The position numbers and the translations under genes were made by a program. Source: Trebonia sp. (GTDB taxonomy: Bacteria; Actinomycetota; Actinomycetes; Streptosporangiales; Streptosporangiaceae). From it: a DNA stretch of 10,460 nucleotides. The notes beneath the pieces were generated by a model that worked only from the letters and a program-made list of their open reading frames with translations, was not told the origin of the DNA and made no database searches. Every line of letters starts with the position of its first letter. Positions within the stretch are counted from its first letter, which is position 1. Below, piece by piece: positions 5,236 through 10,460 of the stretch. Location: the NCBI GenBank assembly GCA_030038035.1, contig JASHPP010000137.1, positions 1 through 10,460 of the forward strand, in the 5' to 3' direction.

Positions 5236-6780
5236 AGATCCCCATCCCAGCCTGGGGCCCCGGGCGCCCCGGGCGCCCCGGGCGCCCCGGCAGCCAGCCC
5301 GGATCCTCAGGTAGCCAGGATTGTGCTCCTGCTGCACAGGCGGCGCGGCTGGAGCTGGACCGCGGCCGGCGGTTTCCTCGCATTCCTGTTGGCCAGCGCC
5401 GTCTACTCCAACCGGTACTCGGCGACCGGAGCGGGGCCCGTCGCGATCCTGGTCATCATGATGGTGCTCGCCGCCCTGACCATCATCGGGCTGGTCTTGG
5501 CGATAGTCGACAGCGTGCTGCTCAGACGCCGGTCCGCCGTTCTGCGCTGGCAGGCCATCTCGTTCGAGGATCAGCACTCGCGCCGCGCGCATGCGTACCG
5601 GTATCCCCCGCGGCACGGGCTCTCGTTCCTGGCCGCCTGGGTGATGCTGGCGTGCGTCCTCGGGCTCGGCGTGCTCTTCCTGCCCGGCGTTGTCAACGGG
5701 GTCTCGTACCTGTCCGGCGGGAACAGCGTCCTGTTCGTGCCGCAGTCGTGGCAGACGACCTGCTCGTATTACCCCAGCAGCGGGAATGTCTGCGCCACGA
5801 GCACCGACGGCACCCTGGAGACCGGCGGCGCGGGAATGAGCGCCACCTGGCCGGACCAGGTGCCGCTCAACCATCCGTTCCTGGTCCGTGAACCGCTATG
5901 GAAATGGGGGCTGGGCGCGTCGCTGATCAACAACGACAGGATCGCCATCGTCGCCATCTGCGTCAGCCTGCTGTTCATCGGCTTCTCGGTCGTGGTCGCG
6001 ATCTTCTTCGTGAAGATGGTGCGCAACTGGCTGCTGTACAGAAGAGAGAAGGCGGCCCGCGGACCGGCAACCGTGTCAGCCGGGTCCGACGGGCAGCTGC
6101 GGGCGGAGCAGACGTCCCAAGAACCGCCGTCCCTGACGGAGGACGAGGCGCGAGTCAAGCTGCGGCGGCGGCCACGTGGCTTGCTGGCAACCGCTCTCGC
6201 GGCGGGCCTTGTCGTGGGGGGCAAGGTAGCGATCGCCGGATTGATCGGACTGATCTGGCCCAACACCGCGCAGGCCGGGCAGAGCCAGGCGTCGGGCCCG
6301 GCTCCGACAGTGTCCGTGTCCGTGTCCGTGAACGTGAATCTGCCCCCGACCAGCACGACGACGGCATCGTTCGGCTCGGCCATCAAGCTCGCCGGGATCA
6401 GCAGCGGCGAGCAGGTGACTATCACCCCCGTCCGGGTGATCAACTCAGCGACGGCGTCTGATCCGATCTTCGGCCCCCCGGCCGGCGAACGGTACTACAC
6501 GGTGCAGTTCCACTTCGACAACACGGGACGCGTGCCGTACAGCCCGACCCCTGCCCTCGAAGCCACGGTCATCGACACGGCCGGGAAGTCCTACGGCGGC
6601 GAGACGTTCGTCACCGTCACGGGCTGCCCGCTGCTCTCGGACTCCGCCATCGCACCCGGTGCCTCGGCAACCGGGTGCGTGCTGTTCGACGTGCCCAGCG
6701 CGGCGACGATCAGGGACGTCACGTACACCCTGGACACCGGCCTTGGCCCGCAGACGGGCCAGTGGACCGTAGCGGGCTGA
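5233..6780 (+). CDS. Five-helix membrane protein with external DUF4352-like domain
   Basis: I do not know its function. The 515 residues contain: a Gly-Ala-Pro repeat (8-19); TM helices at about 43-59, 67-97, 128-152, 236-262 and 318-343; an external loop 153-235 with Cys177 and Cys187; a charged cytoplasmic stretch 263-317; and an external C-terminal part. After a Val-Ser/Thr linker (359-378), residues about 380-515 look like a DUF4352-type immunoglobulin-like domain: YYTVQFHFDNTGRVPYSPT, a central turn IDTAGKSYGG, then APGASATGCVLFDVPSA. Cys465 and Cys482 could form a disulfide. Positively charged residues flank the helices as expected for an N-in, C-out topology. GTG 5233 is preferred over GTG 5209 because of the leaderless promoter. 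DUF4352 domains are common in secreted actinobacterial lipoproteins; attachment to a polytopic membrane part is less usual. It could have a signalling, adhesion or envelope-stress role. Confidence 0.85.
   Translation: MRSPSQPGAPGAPGAPGAPAASPDPQVARIVLLLHRRRGWSWTAAGGFLAFLLASAVYSNRYSATGAGPVAILVIMMVLAALTIIGLVLAIVDSVLLRRRSAVLRWQAISFEDQHSRRAHAYRYPPRHGLSFLAAWVMLACVLGLGVLFLPGVVNGVSYLSGGNSVLFVPQSWQTTCSYYPSSGNVCATSTDGTLETGGAGMSATWPDQVPLNHPFLVREPLWKWGLGASLINNDRIAIVAICVSLLFIGFSVVVAIFFVKMVRNWLLYRREKAARGPATVSAGSDGQLRAEQTSQEPPSLTEDEARVKLRRRPRGLLATALAAGLVVGGKVAIAGLIGLIWPNTAQAGQSQASGPAPTVSVSVSVNVNLPPTSTTTASFGSAIKLAGISSGEQVTITPVRVINSATASDPIFGPPAGERYYTVQFHFDNTGRVPYSPTPALEATVIDTAGKSYGGETFVTVTGCPLLSDSAIAPGASATGCVLFDVPSAATIRDVTYTLDTGLGPQTGQWTVAG
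5254..5289 (+). repeat. 9-bp tandem repeat encoding (Gly-Ala-Pro)4
   Basis: Four in-frame units of GGCGCCCCG (the first is GGGGCCCCG) encode GAPGAPGAPGAP at residues 8-19 of the membrane protein. The DNA is almost entirely G and C and self-complementary. It lies just after the start codon, so it would form strong structure at the 5' end of a leaderless mRNA and could vary in copy number by slippage without breaking the frame. Confidence 0.85.
6310..6339 (+). repeat. 6-bp imperfect tandem repeat encoding a Val-Ser/Val-Asn linker
   Basis: Three GTGTCC units (6310-6327) are followed by GTGAAC and GTGAAT, encoding VSVSVSVNVN between TM5 and the external domain. Five units in all, in frame, so slippage would only lengthen or shorten the linker. 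Confidence 0.8.
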
Positions 6781-6818
6781 TGCCTCGGCGGTTAGCAGGG
6801 CCAGGCGAGCTCACTTGG

Positions 6819-6925
6819 TTAACTGCCGTCGCGCAGATCGTCGGGCGCGCCCGGCTGGTAAGTGATGCTGTCGAACACCGCGGTGCAGCCGGGCGCGCGG
6901 CGGCCCCACCGGGGCACGGGCTGGC
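6819..6925 (-). other. Possible C-terminal gene remnant in the 6781-7065 intergenic region
   Basis: On the minus strand the stretch ending at TAA 6819-6821 reads PGCTAVFDSITYQPGAPD then DLRDGS. About nine in ten codons end in G or C, as in real genes here. Upstream of about 6925 the bias falls away and only a TTG at 7007 could start the frame, without a ribosome binding site. It may be the tail of a lost gene or chance; the opposite strand shows nothing recognisable. I do not recognise a family. A 12-bp inverted repeat (6846-6857 with 6886-6897) lies in the same stretch, which may argue for a structural rather than a coding role. Confidence 0.22.
6846..6897. terminator. Inverted repeat downstream of the membrane protein gene, possible terminator
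   Basis: CGCGCCCGGCTG (6846-6857) and CAGCCGGGCGCG (6886-6897) are exact reverse complements with a 28-base loop, which itself contains the palindrome CACCGCGGTG (6876-6885). It lies 66 bases after the stop at 6780. There is no T-run, but actinobacterial terminators often lack one. The long loop makes this a weak call. Confidence 0.35.
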
Positions 6926-7017
6926 GTCCGGTATGGGCGTTTTGTCCTTCCGCCAGGCGCGCCCGGGTTGCGCGGGTTCCGGCACGCGTTGGCACGGGGG
7001 CGGCCAAGCACGTGCAC

Positions 7018-7056
7018 TATGCTGCCGAAAGCGGCCGGGGTGCCCGGGATGAGGAG
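7018..7056 (+). promoter_or_regulatory. Candidate -10 box and ribosome binding site for the GT87 gene
   Basis: TATGCT (7018-7023) fits TANNNT, but no -35 at proper spacing is convincing (TTGGCA at 6989-6994 is too far). It would give a leader of about 40 bases. That leader contains a small GCCG-AAAG-CGGC hairpin (7024-7035) and GAGGAG (7051-7056). The latter is nine bases before GTG 7066 and twelve before ATG 7069, so either codon could be the start; the two differ by one residue. Confidence 0.4.
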
Positions 7057-7068
7057 AAGACGCCAGTG

Positions 7069-8424
7069 ATGAGAGCAGAGGTGGGGCTGGCCAGCAGGCG
7101 TCCCGCGGGCGGGCGGGACGAGGCCCGCGGCCGGGTGCTGCTGGTCGTGGGCGCCGCGGTGGCCGCGGTGGCCGCGGCCGCCTACCTCGCGGCGCTCGCC
7201 ACGCACCCGTCGTCGGTCCTGCTGAAGGGGTTCGACCTGCAGGTCTACCTGGACGGCGGGCAGCAGGCGCTGCACCACCCGGCGAACCTGTACAGCTGGC
7301 ACTACGAGAACGACCTGGGCATCCAGTTCACGTACACCCCGTTCGCGGCGCTGCTGTTCGCGGTGGGGTCGCTGCTGCCGTTCCGCGCCCTCATGGACCT
7401 CGTGGCGCTGGTCAGCACGGTCGCGCTGGCGGCGACCATCTGGATCGCGTTCCGCGAGCTGGGCTGGCGGGGCACGGCCAGGACCGGGGCCACGCTGCTG
7501 CTCACGGGCCTGGCGTTCTGGACCGAGCCGGTGCAGCGCGGGCTCGACCTCGGTCAGATAGAGCTGGTCCTGATGGCGCTGGTCGTCTGGGACCTGTGCC
7601 AGCCGGACCGCCGCCGGCTGAAGGGCGCGGCGACCGGCATCGCGGCCGGCATCAAGCTCGTGCCGCTGCTGTTCATCGTGTACCTGGTGGTGACCCGCCG
7701 GTTCCGCCAGGCGGCGGTGGCCGCAGGGGCGTTCGTGCTCACCGTGATCATCGGGTTCGCGGTGCTGCCGAAGCCCTCGGTGACCTGGTGGCTCGACGGC
7801 GACTTCTTCCAGGCGAGCCGGACCGGCTTCGTCGGCGACCAGGAGAACCAGTCGCTGAACGGCCTGCTGACCAGGCTCGCCGGCAGCGTGGCCCACGGGC
7901 AGCCGCTGTGGCTGGCCGCCGCGGTGATCGTGGCTGTGCTCGGGCTCGCGGCCGCGGTCATCCTGCACCAGTCCGGGCGGACCTTCGCCGGGCTGATGGC
8001 GTGCGCGCTGACCGCCCTGCTTATCTCGCCGATCAGCTGGGACCACCACTGGGTGTGGATCGCGCCCGGGCTGGCCGTGATCATCGACGCGGGCGTGCGG
8101 GCAGCCACCACCCGCGCCCGGGCCCTGTGGCTGGCCCTCGCAGCGGCCGTGCTCGTCGTCTACGGCGCGTGGCCCGACTTCTGGAAGCGGAGCGCAGGCC
8201 TGCTGCAGGGCGGGCTGATCAACTACGCTCCGGCGAGTTCCTTCGCGCACGGGGACAACCCGAAGTACGTCGAATACCACTGGCACGGGCTGCAGCTCAT
8301 CGCCGGGAACCTGTACCTGCTCGCAGGCCTCGGGCTGTTCGTCGTCGTGTGCGTGACCGCGATCTGCCTGGCACACGAGCGCGGCGGCGTCGCGCGGGCG
8401 CTGCTGGCGAAGGCGCAGGCCTGA
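7069..8424 (+). CDS. GT87-family (DUF2029) polyprenol-phosphate-mannose-dependent mannosyltransferase
   Basis: GT87 enzymes such as mycobacterial PimE are GT-C membrane glycosyltransferases that transfer mannose from polyprenyl-phosphate-mannose to lipid-linked glycans on the outer face of the membrane. The 451-residue product is strongly hydrophobic, with around ten helices. Family features: the first external loop motif GFDLQVYLDG (54-63), where Asp56 corresponds to the catalytic Asp of PimE; FTYTPFAALLF (87-97); LDLGQIELVLMALVVWDL (159-176); AGIKLVPLLFIVYLVVTRR (193-211); ENQSLNGLLTR (259-269); and SPISWDHHWVW (320-330). Length is normal for the family. An in-frame GTG at 7066 adds one residue; an upstream start at 6862 would add 69 residues of low-quality sequence. 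It is convergent with another GT-C gene, suggesting an envelope glycan locus. Which acceptor is used (PIM, lipomannan, other) cannot be told. Confidence 0.88.
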   Translation: MRAEVGLASRRPAGGRDEARGRVLLVVGAAVAAVAAAAYLAALATHPSSVLLKGFDLQVYLDGGQQALHHPANLYSWHYENDLGIQFTYTPFAALLFAVGSLLPFRALMDLVALVSTVALAATIWIAFRELGWRGTARTGATLLLTGLAFWTEPVQRGLDLGQIELVLMALVVWDLCQPDRRRLKGAATGIAAGIKLVPLLFIVYLVVTRRFRQAAVAAGAFVLTVIIGFAVLPKPSVTWWLDGDFFQASRTGFVGDQENQSLNGLLTRLAGSVAHGQPLWLAAAVIVAVLGLAAAVILHQSGRTFAGLMACALTALLISPISWDHHWVWIAPGLAVIIDAGVRAATTRARALWLALAAAVLVVYGAWPDFWKRSAGLLQGGLINYAPASSFAHGDNPKYVEYHWHGLQLIAGNLYLLAGLGLFVVVCVTAICLAHERGGVARALLAKAQA

Positions 8425-8467
8425 CCGCGAGGCGCGAGCCTGGGCCCGAGGCGCGAGCCTGACCGCG
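8420..8467. repeat. 19-bp tandem repeat, 2.5 copies, between convergent genes
   Basis: The unit CCTGACCGCGAGGCGCGAG (8420-8438) is followed by a copy differing at two bases (CCTGGGCCCGAGGCGCGAG, 8439-8457) and a partial copy (8458-8467). The first copy contains the stop codon of the GT87 gene (8422-8424), and the array ends exactly at the stop of the opposite gene. The whole 43-bp space between the two genes is this repeat. It probably arose by slippage; no clear terminator hairpin is present. Confidence 0.85.
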
Positions 8468-10231
8468 TCAGCCGGACTGGGCGGACCCGGTTCCCGTGAG
8501 CGACACCTGCTCGTACACGTGGCCGAGCCCGTCCGGGCCGGGGGACTGCAGGAGCTGGAAGTGGGTGGTGAACCACAGCTGCAGCGCGGGGGTCCACGGG
8601 ATGCGGCGCGAATTGTTCGGCGACAGCCAGACGTACTGCGCCTCGCTGAAGGTCTTCTTCCACGCCGCCACCACGTCCGGCAGGTCGGCGGCGCCGCCCT
8701 GCACGCTTACCCCGTTGCTGAGCACGAGCGTCGCCGCCAGTGCGTCCATGATGTCGGGACAGCCAGGCCGCGCGGCAGTGAACCGGTCGGCAGCGATCGC
8801 CAGCGAGGTCTGGTCGGTGACCAGGCACGCGCCCGCCGGGATGGCCGCCGCGTCCGCGGAGATGTCCGGCGCGCGCAGCCCGCTCACCTCACTCGCCTGG
8901 AAGACCGCCAGGGCGAGGATGACAACCCCGGTGCCGGCGATCACGACGCGCCGGGCCCGCGTCCATTCGGCGACCTCGTGCGCCAGCGAGCCGGCCACGG
9001 CGCCGACCGTCAGGGCGAGCCACGGCGCCGCGAAGTCGGGGTAGTGGTAGAAGAACGCGGAGTAGCTCAGCACCGCGGCGATCGCCAACGCGGCGCTGAC
9101 CAGCGCGAACCACTCAAGCGGGGACATGCGGCCCGCGTTCCAGCAGTACCCGATCGCGATCACGGCGACGCCGACCAGCGCGACGGCGAATGGCAGCCAG
9201 CCCGCGCCGGTCGTGGACGTCGCCGCCGCGCCGCCGTTGGCGAACAGCGAATGCACCCCGGCGTCCAGGCTGAGATGGCCCGTGCTGCTGAGGAAGTCGA
9301 TCAGCCCGGTGATGTGCGCGAGCCGCAGCGACTGCGGAACGGACGTGCCGGCCCGCGCGGCCTGGTCGAACAGCGTGCTGCGCACGAAGACCGAGGGCGC
9401 GGTCACCGCGAACGGCAGCACGGGCACCAGGAACCCCGCGAGCACGCCCCCCGCGTAACACGCCGCCCGCCGGACCCGCAGGGCGCTATGCCAGGCGCCC
9501 CGCCCGGCGGCCGGCCCGGTGACCACGCAGAGCACGAGCAGGGCCACGGCCGGCAGCGCCGCCCAGTACTTGACCGCCCCGGCGAACCCGATCGCGACGC
9601 CCGCCCACAGCAGCCGCTGAGTGCTGGCCAGGTGTCCCCGCCGGAACGCCAGGCACGCCCCAAGCAGCAGAAACAAGTTCATCCACGGCTCGAGGATCAG
9701 CGTGTGCGCGGTCGTGATGTCGTCCGGGTAGATGGCCAGCGCGCCGCAGGTGACGAGCGTCACGAAGGTTCCGCGGTAACGCAGCAGGCTGCCGGCCATC
9801 GGCACGCAGGCGGTGCTCGCGAGCGCGGTGAGCACCCGGGCGGCCGCCATCGCGTCCGTGGCCGTGCCCACCTTGGCGATCAGCGCCACCGGGGACATCA
9901 GCAGCAGGATGCCCGGCGGCTGTACGAACGCCCAGTTCTGGTAAGGGAGCGCACCCTGCAGGAGCCGGATAGCGCCGCCGAGGTAGACGCCGTCGTCATA
10001 TTCGGTGACGCCCGTGATGTAGCCGGGCCTGGTCAGCGTGAAGACCCGGATCGCCAGCGCGAGCAGGGTCGCCGCCAGCATCACGATGCCCTGCGGGGCC
10101 AGCCAGTACGCGCGCAGCCGAGCCCAGGGGAGCCGGCGGCTCACCGCGGGAGTCTGGGTACGGCGCGCCGCCACGCCGGCGCGCGCCGTCGCCGCGCCGA
10201 CGGCGTTGGGAGTACCAGGGTTGCCGCTCAC
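8468..10231 (-). CDS. GT-C membrane glycosyltransferase, GT39/ArnT-like
   Basis: Members of this group (protein O-mannosyltransferases, ArnT and relatives) use polyprenyl-phosphate sugars and act on the outer face of the membrane. The 587-residue product has a basic, low-complexity cytoplasmic N-terminus (1-45) and TM1 about 47-66. The first external loop holds the catalytic-type acidic motif EYDDGVYLGGAIRLLQG (77-93) and PYQNWAFVQPPG (96-107), both characteristic of the fold. Many helices follow to about 445, including FYHYPDFAAPW (394-404), then a soluble external C-terminal domain (about 450-587) containing VTDQTSLAIAADR. The GTG start is placed by a leaderless promoter. The sugar and the acceptor cannot be predicted. 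The gene is monocistronic here, convergent with the GT87 gene and divergent from a gene starting near the right edge. Confidence 0.85.
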   Translation of the reverse strand: MSGNPGTPNAVGAATARAGVAARRTQTPAVSRRLPWARLRAYWLAPQGIVMLAATLLALAIRVFTLTRPGYITGVTEYDDGVYLGGAIRLLQGALPYQNWAFVQPPGILLLMSPVALIAKVGTATDAMAAARVLTALASTACVPMAGSLLRYRGTFVTLVTCGALAIYPDDITTAHTLILEPWMNLFLLLGACLAFRRGHLASTQRLLWAGVAIGFAGAVKYWAALPAVALLVLCVVTGPAAGRGAWHSALRVRRAACYAGGVLAGFLVPVLPFAVTAPSVFVRSTLFDQAARAGTSVPQSLRLAHITGLIDFLSSTGHLSLDAGVHSLFANGGAAATSTTGAGWLPFAVALVGVAVIAIGYCWNAGRMSPLEWFALVSAALAIAAVLSYSAFFYHYPDFAAPWLALTVGAVAGSLAHEVAEWTRARRVVIAGTGVVILALAVFQASEVSGLRAPDISADAAAIPAGACLVTDQTSLAIAADRFTAARPGCPDIMDALAATLVLSNGVSVQGGAADLPDVVAAWKKTFSEAQYVWLSPNNSRRIPWTPALQLWFTTHFQLLQSPGPDGLGHVYEQVSLTGTGSAQSG

Positions 10232-10268
10232 GGGCGGAGACTAGCAGGCACAGGGACGCTCCAGACAA
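10229..10268 (-). promoter_or_regulatory. Leaderless promoter for the GT39-like gene
   Basis: On the minus strand TTGTCT (10263-10268) and TAGTCT (10238-10243) are separated by 19 bases. Six bases (CCGCCC) follow the -10 before GTG at 10231. The geometry matches that at 5221-5235, and there is no Shine-Dalgarno, so transcription and translation probably start at the same base. Confidence 0.55.
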
Positions 10269-10398
10269 CTTGCCGGCCTACTGTAACGGTAATGCTGCAC
10301 CATGATCGCCGGTACCCCGCCCGGCCGCGGCCAACGCTCACTGAGCGGGGCAAACCTATCACAAGGGCGCGAGGGTAGGCCGCGGGCGCCCTGCGCGG

Positions 10399-10414
10399 TA
10401 TGTTCGCCACCGTG
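10399..10414 (+). promoter_or_regulatory. Candidate leaderless promoter at the right edge
   Basis: TATGTT (10399-10404) fits the -10 consensus and is followed after seven bases by GTG at 10412. No clear -35 is visible. It is the third instance in this window of a TANNNT box placed 6-7 bases before a GTG lacking a ribosome binding site. Confidence 0.45.
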
Positions 10415-10460
10415 GATGATCTCGCCCGCGACGCGCCAGGAACCTCGGGCGGCGCCGCGA
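10412..10460 (+). CDS. Start of an unidentified gene, cut by window end
   Basis: From GTG 10412 the plus strand reads VDDLARDAPGTSGGAA with G or C in nearly every third position. Only 16 codons are visible, too few to assign a family. The call rests on the leaderless promoter geometry and on its divergent placement, 180 bases from the start of the GT39-like gene. Acidic and small residues suggest a cytoplasmic N-terminus. Confidence 0.4.
   Translation, partial: MDDLARDAPGTSGGAA

Noticed and set aside
4269..5891. Plus-strand open frame covering the CYTH gene and the start of the membrane protein
   Set aside because: It spans two well-supported genes in other frames, and its translation is Arg-rich without domains.
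6811..8376. Long minus-strand open frame opposite the GT87 gene
   Set aside because: Shadow of the GT87 gene: no family motif, charged low-complexity translation, no ribosome binding site. Only its last codons (6819-6925) are considered separately, and those in another frame.
8519..10378. Very long plus-strand open frame opposite the GT39-like gene
   Set aside because: Its composition (Arg, Gln, Gly, His-rich, no hydrophobic core) is that of a shadow frame; the minus strand gives a coherent membrane enzyme.

Overview
The window looks like chromosomal DNA of a high-GC actinobacterium. Coding DNA is strongly biased to G or C in third positions and GTG starts are common. Several promoters put a TANNNT -10 box 6-7 bases before a GTG start, the usual arrangement for leaderless actinobacterial mRNAs. 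Gene content agrees: an OmpR-type two-component system, a CYTH protein, a GT87-type polyprenol-phosphate-mannose-dependent mannosyltransferase and a second GT-C glycosyltransferase. I cannot name the genus.

Layout. (1) 1 to about 1440 is a decayed IS256-family insertion sequence on the minus strand, running off the left edge. Its transposase gene is broken by an in-frame TGA where the family normally has Trp, by a probable N-terminal frameshift, and by a 337-bp element inserted at 227-563. That insert is flanked by the direct repeat TGGAT. Removing it with one repeat copy restores the transposase reading frame exactly. It carries several copies of the motif TTATGCCGAC in both orientations and the 3' end of an unrelated gene. 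(2) 1430-1730 is a junction zone where the histidine kinase reading frame runs on past its normal end into lower-GC sequence. (3) 1456-4244, minus strand, is a response regulator followed by a sensor kinase whose stop and start codons share one base. Upstream lie a candidate -10 box and three ATTGC repeats that could be an autoregulatory operator. (4) 4404-5045, minus, is a stand-alone CYTH-domain protein. (5) 5233-6780, plus, divergent from it, is a five-helix membrane protein with a DUF4352-like external domain. (6) 7069-8424, plus, is the GT87-type mannosyltransferase. (7) 8468-10231, minus and convergent, is a large GT-C (GT39/ArnT-like) glycosyltransferase; a 19-bp tandem repeat separates the two. 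(8) 10412 to the right edge, plus, is the probable first codons of another leaderless gene.

Functionally, the right half concerns the cell envelope: two polytopic lipid-linked-sugar glycosyltransferases and a membrane protein with a secreted beta-rich domain. The kinase/regulator pair senses an extracytoplasmic signal; nothing in the sequence ties it to these targets. I did not find a clear new defence or biosynthetic system. The most unusual feature is the small nested element in the IS256 relic.
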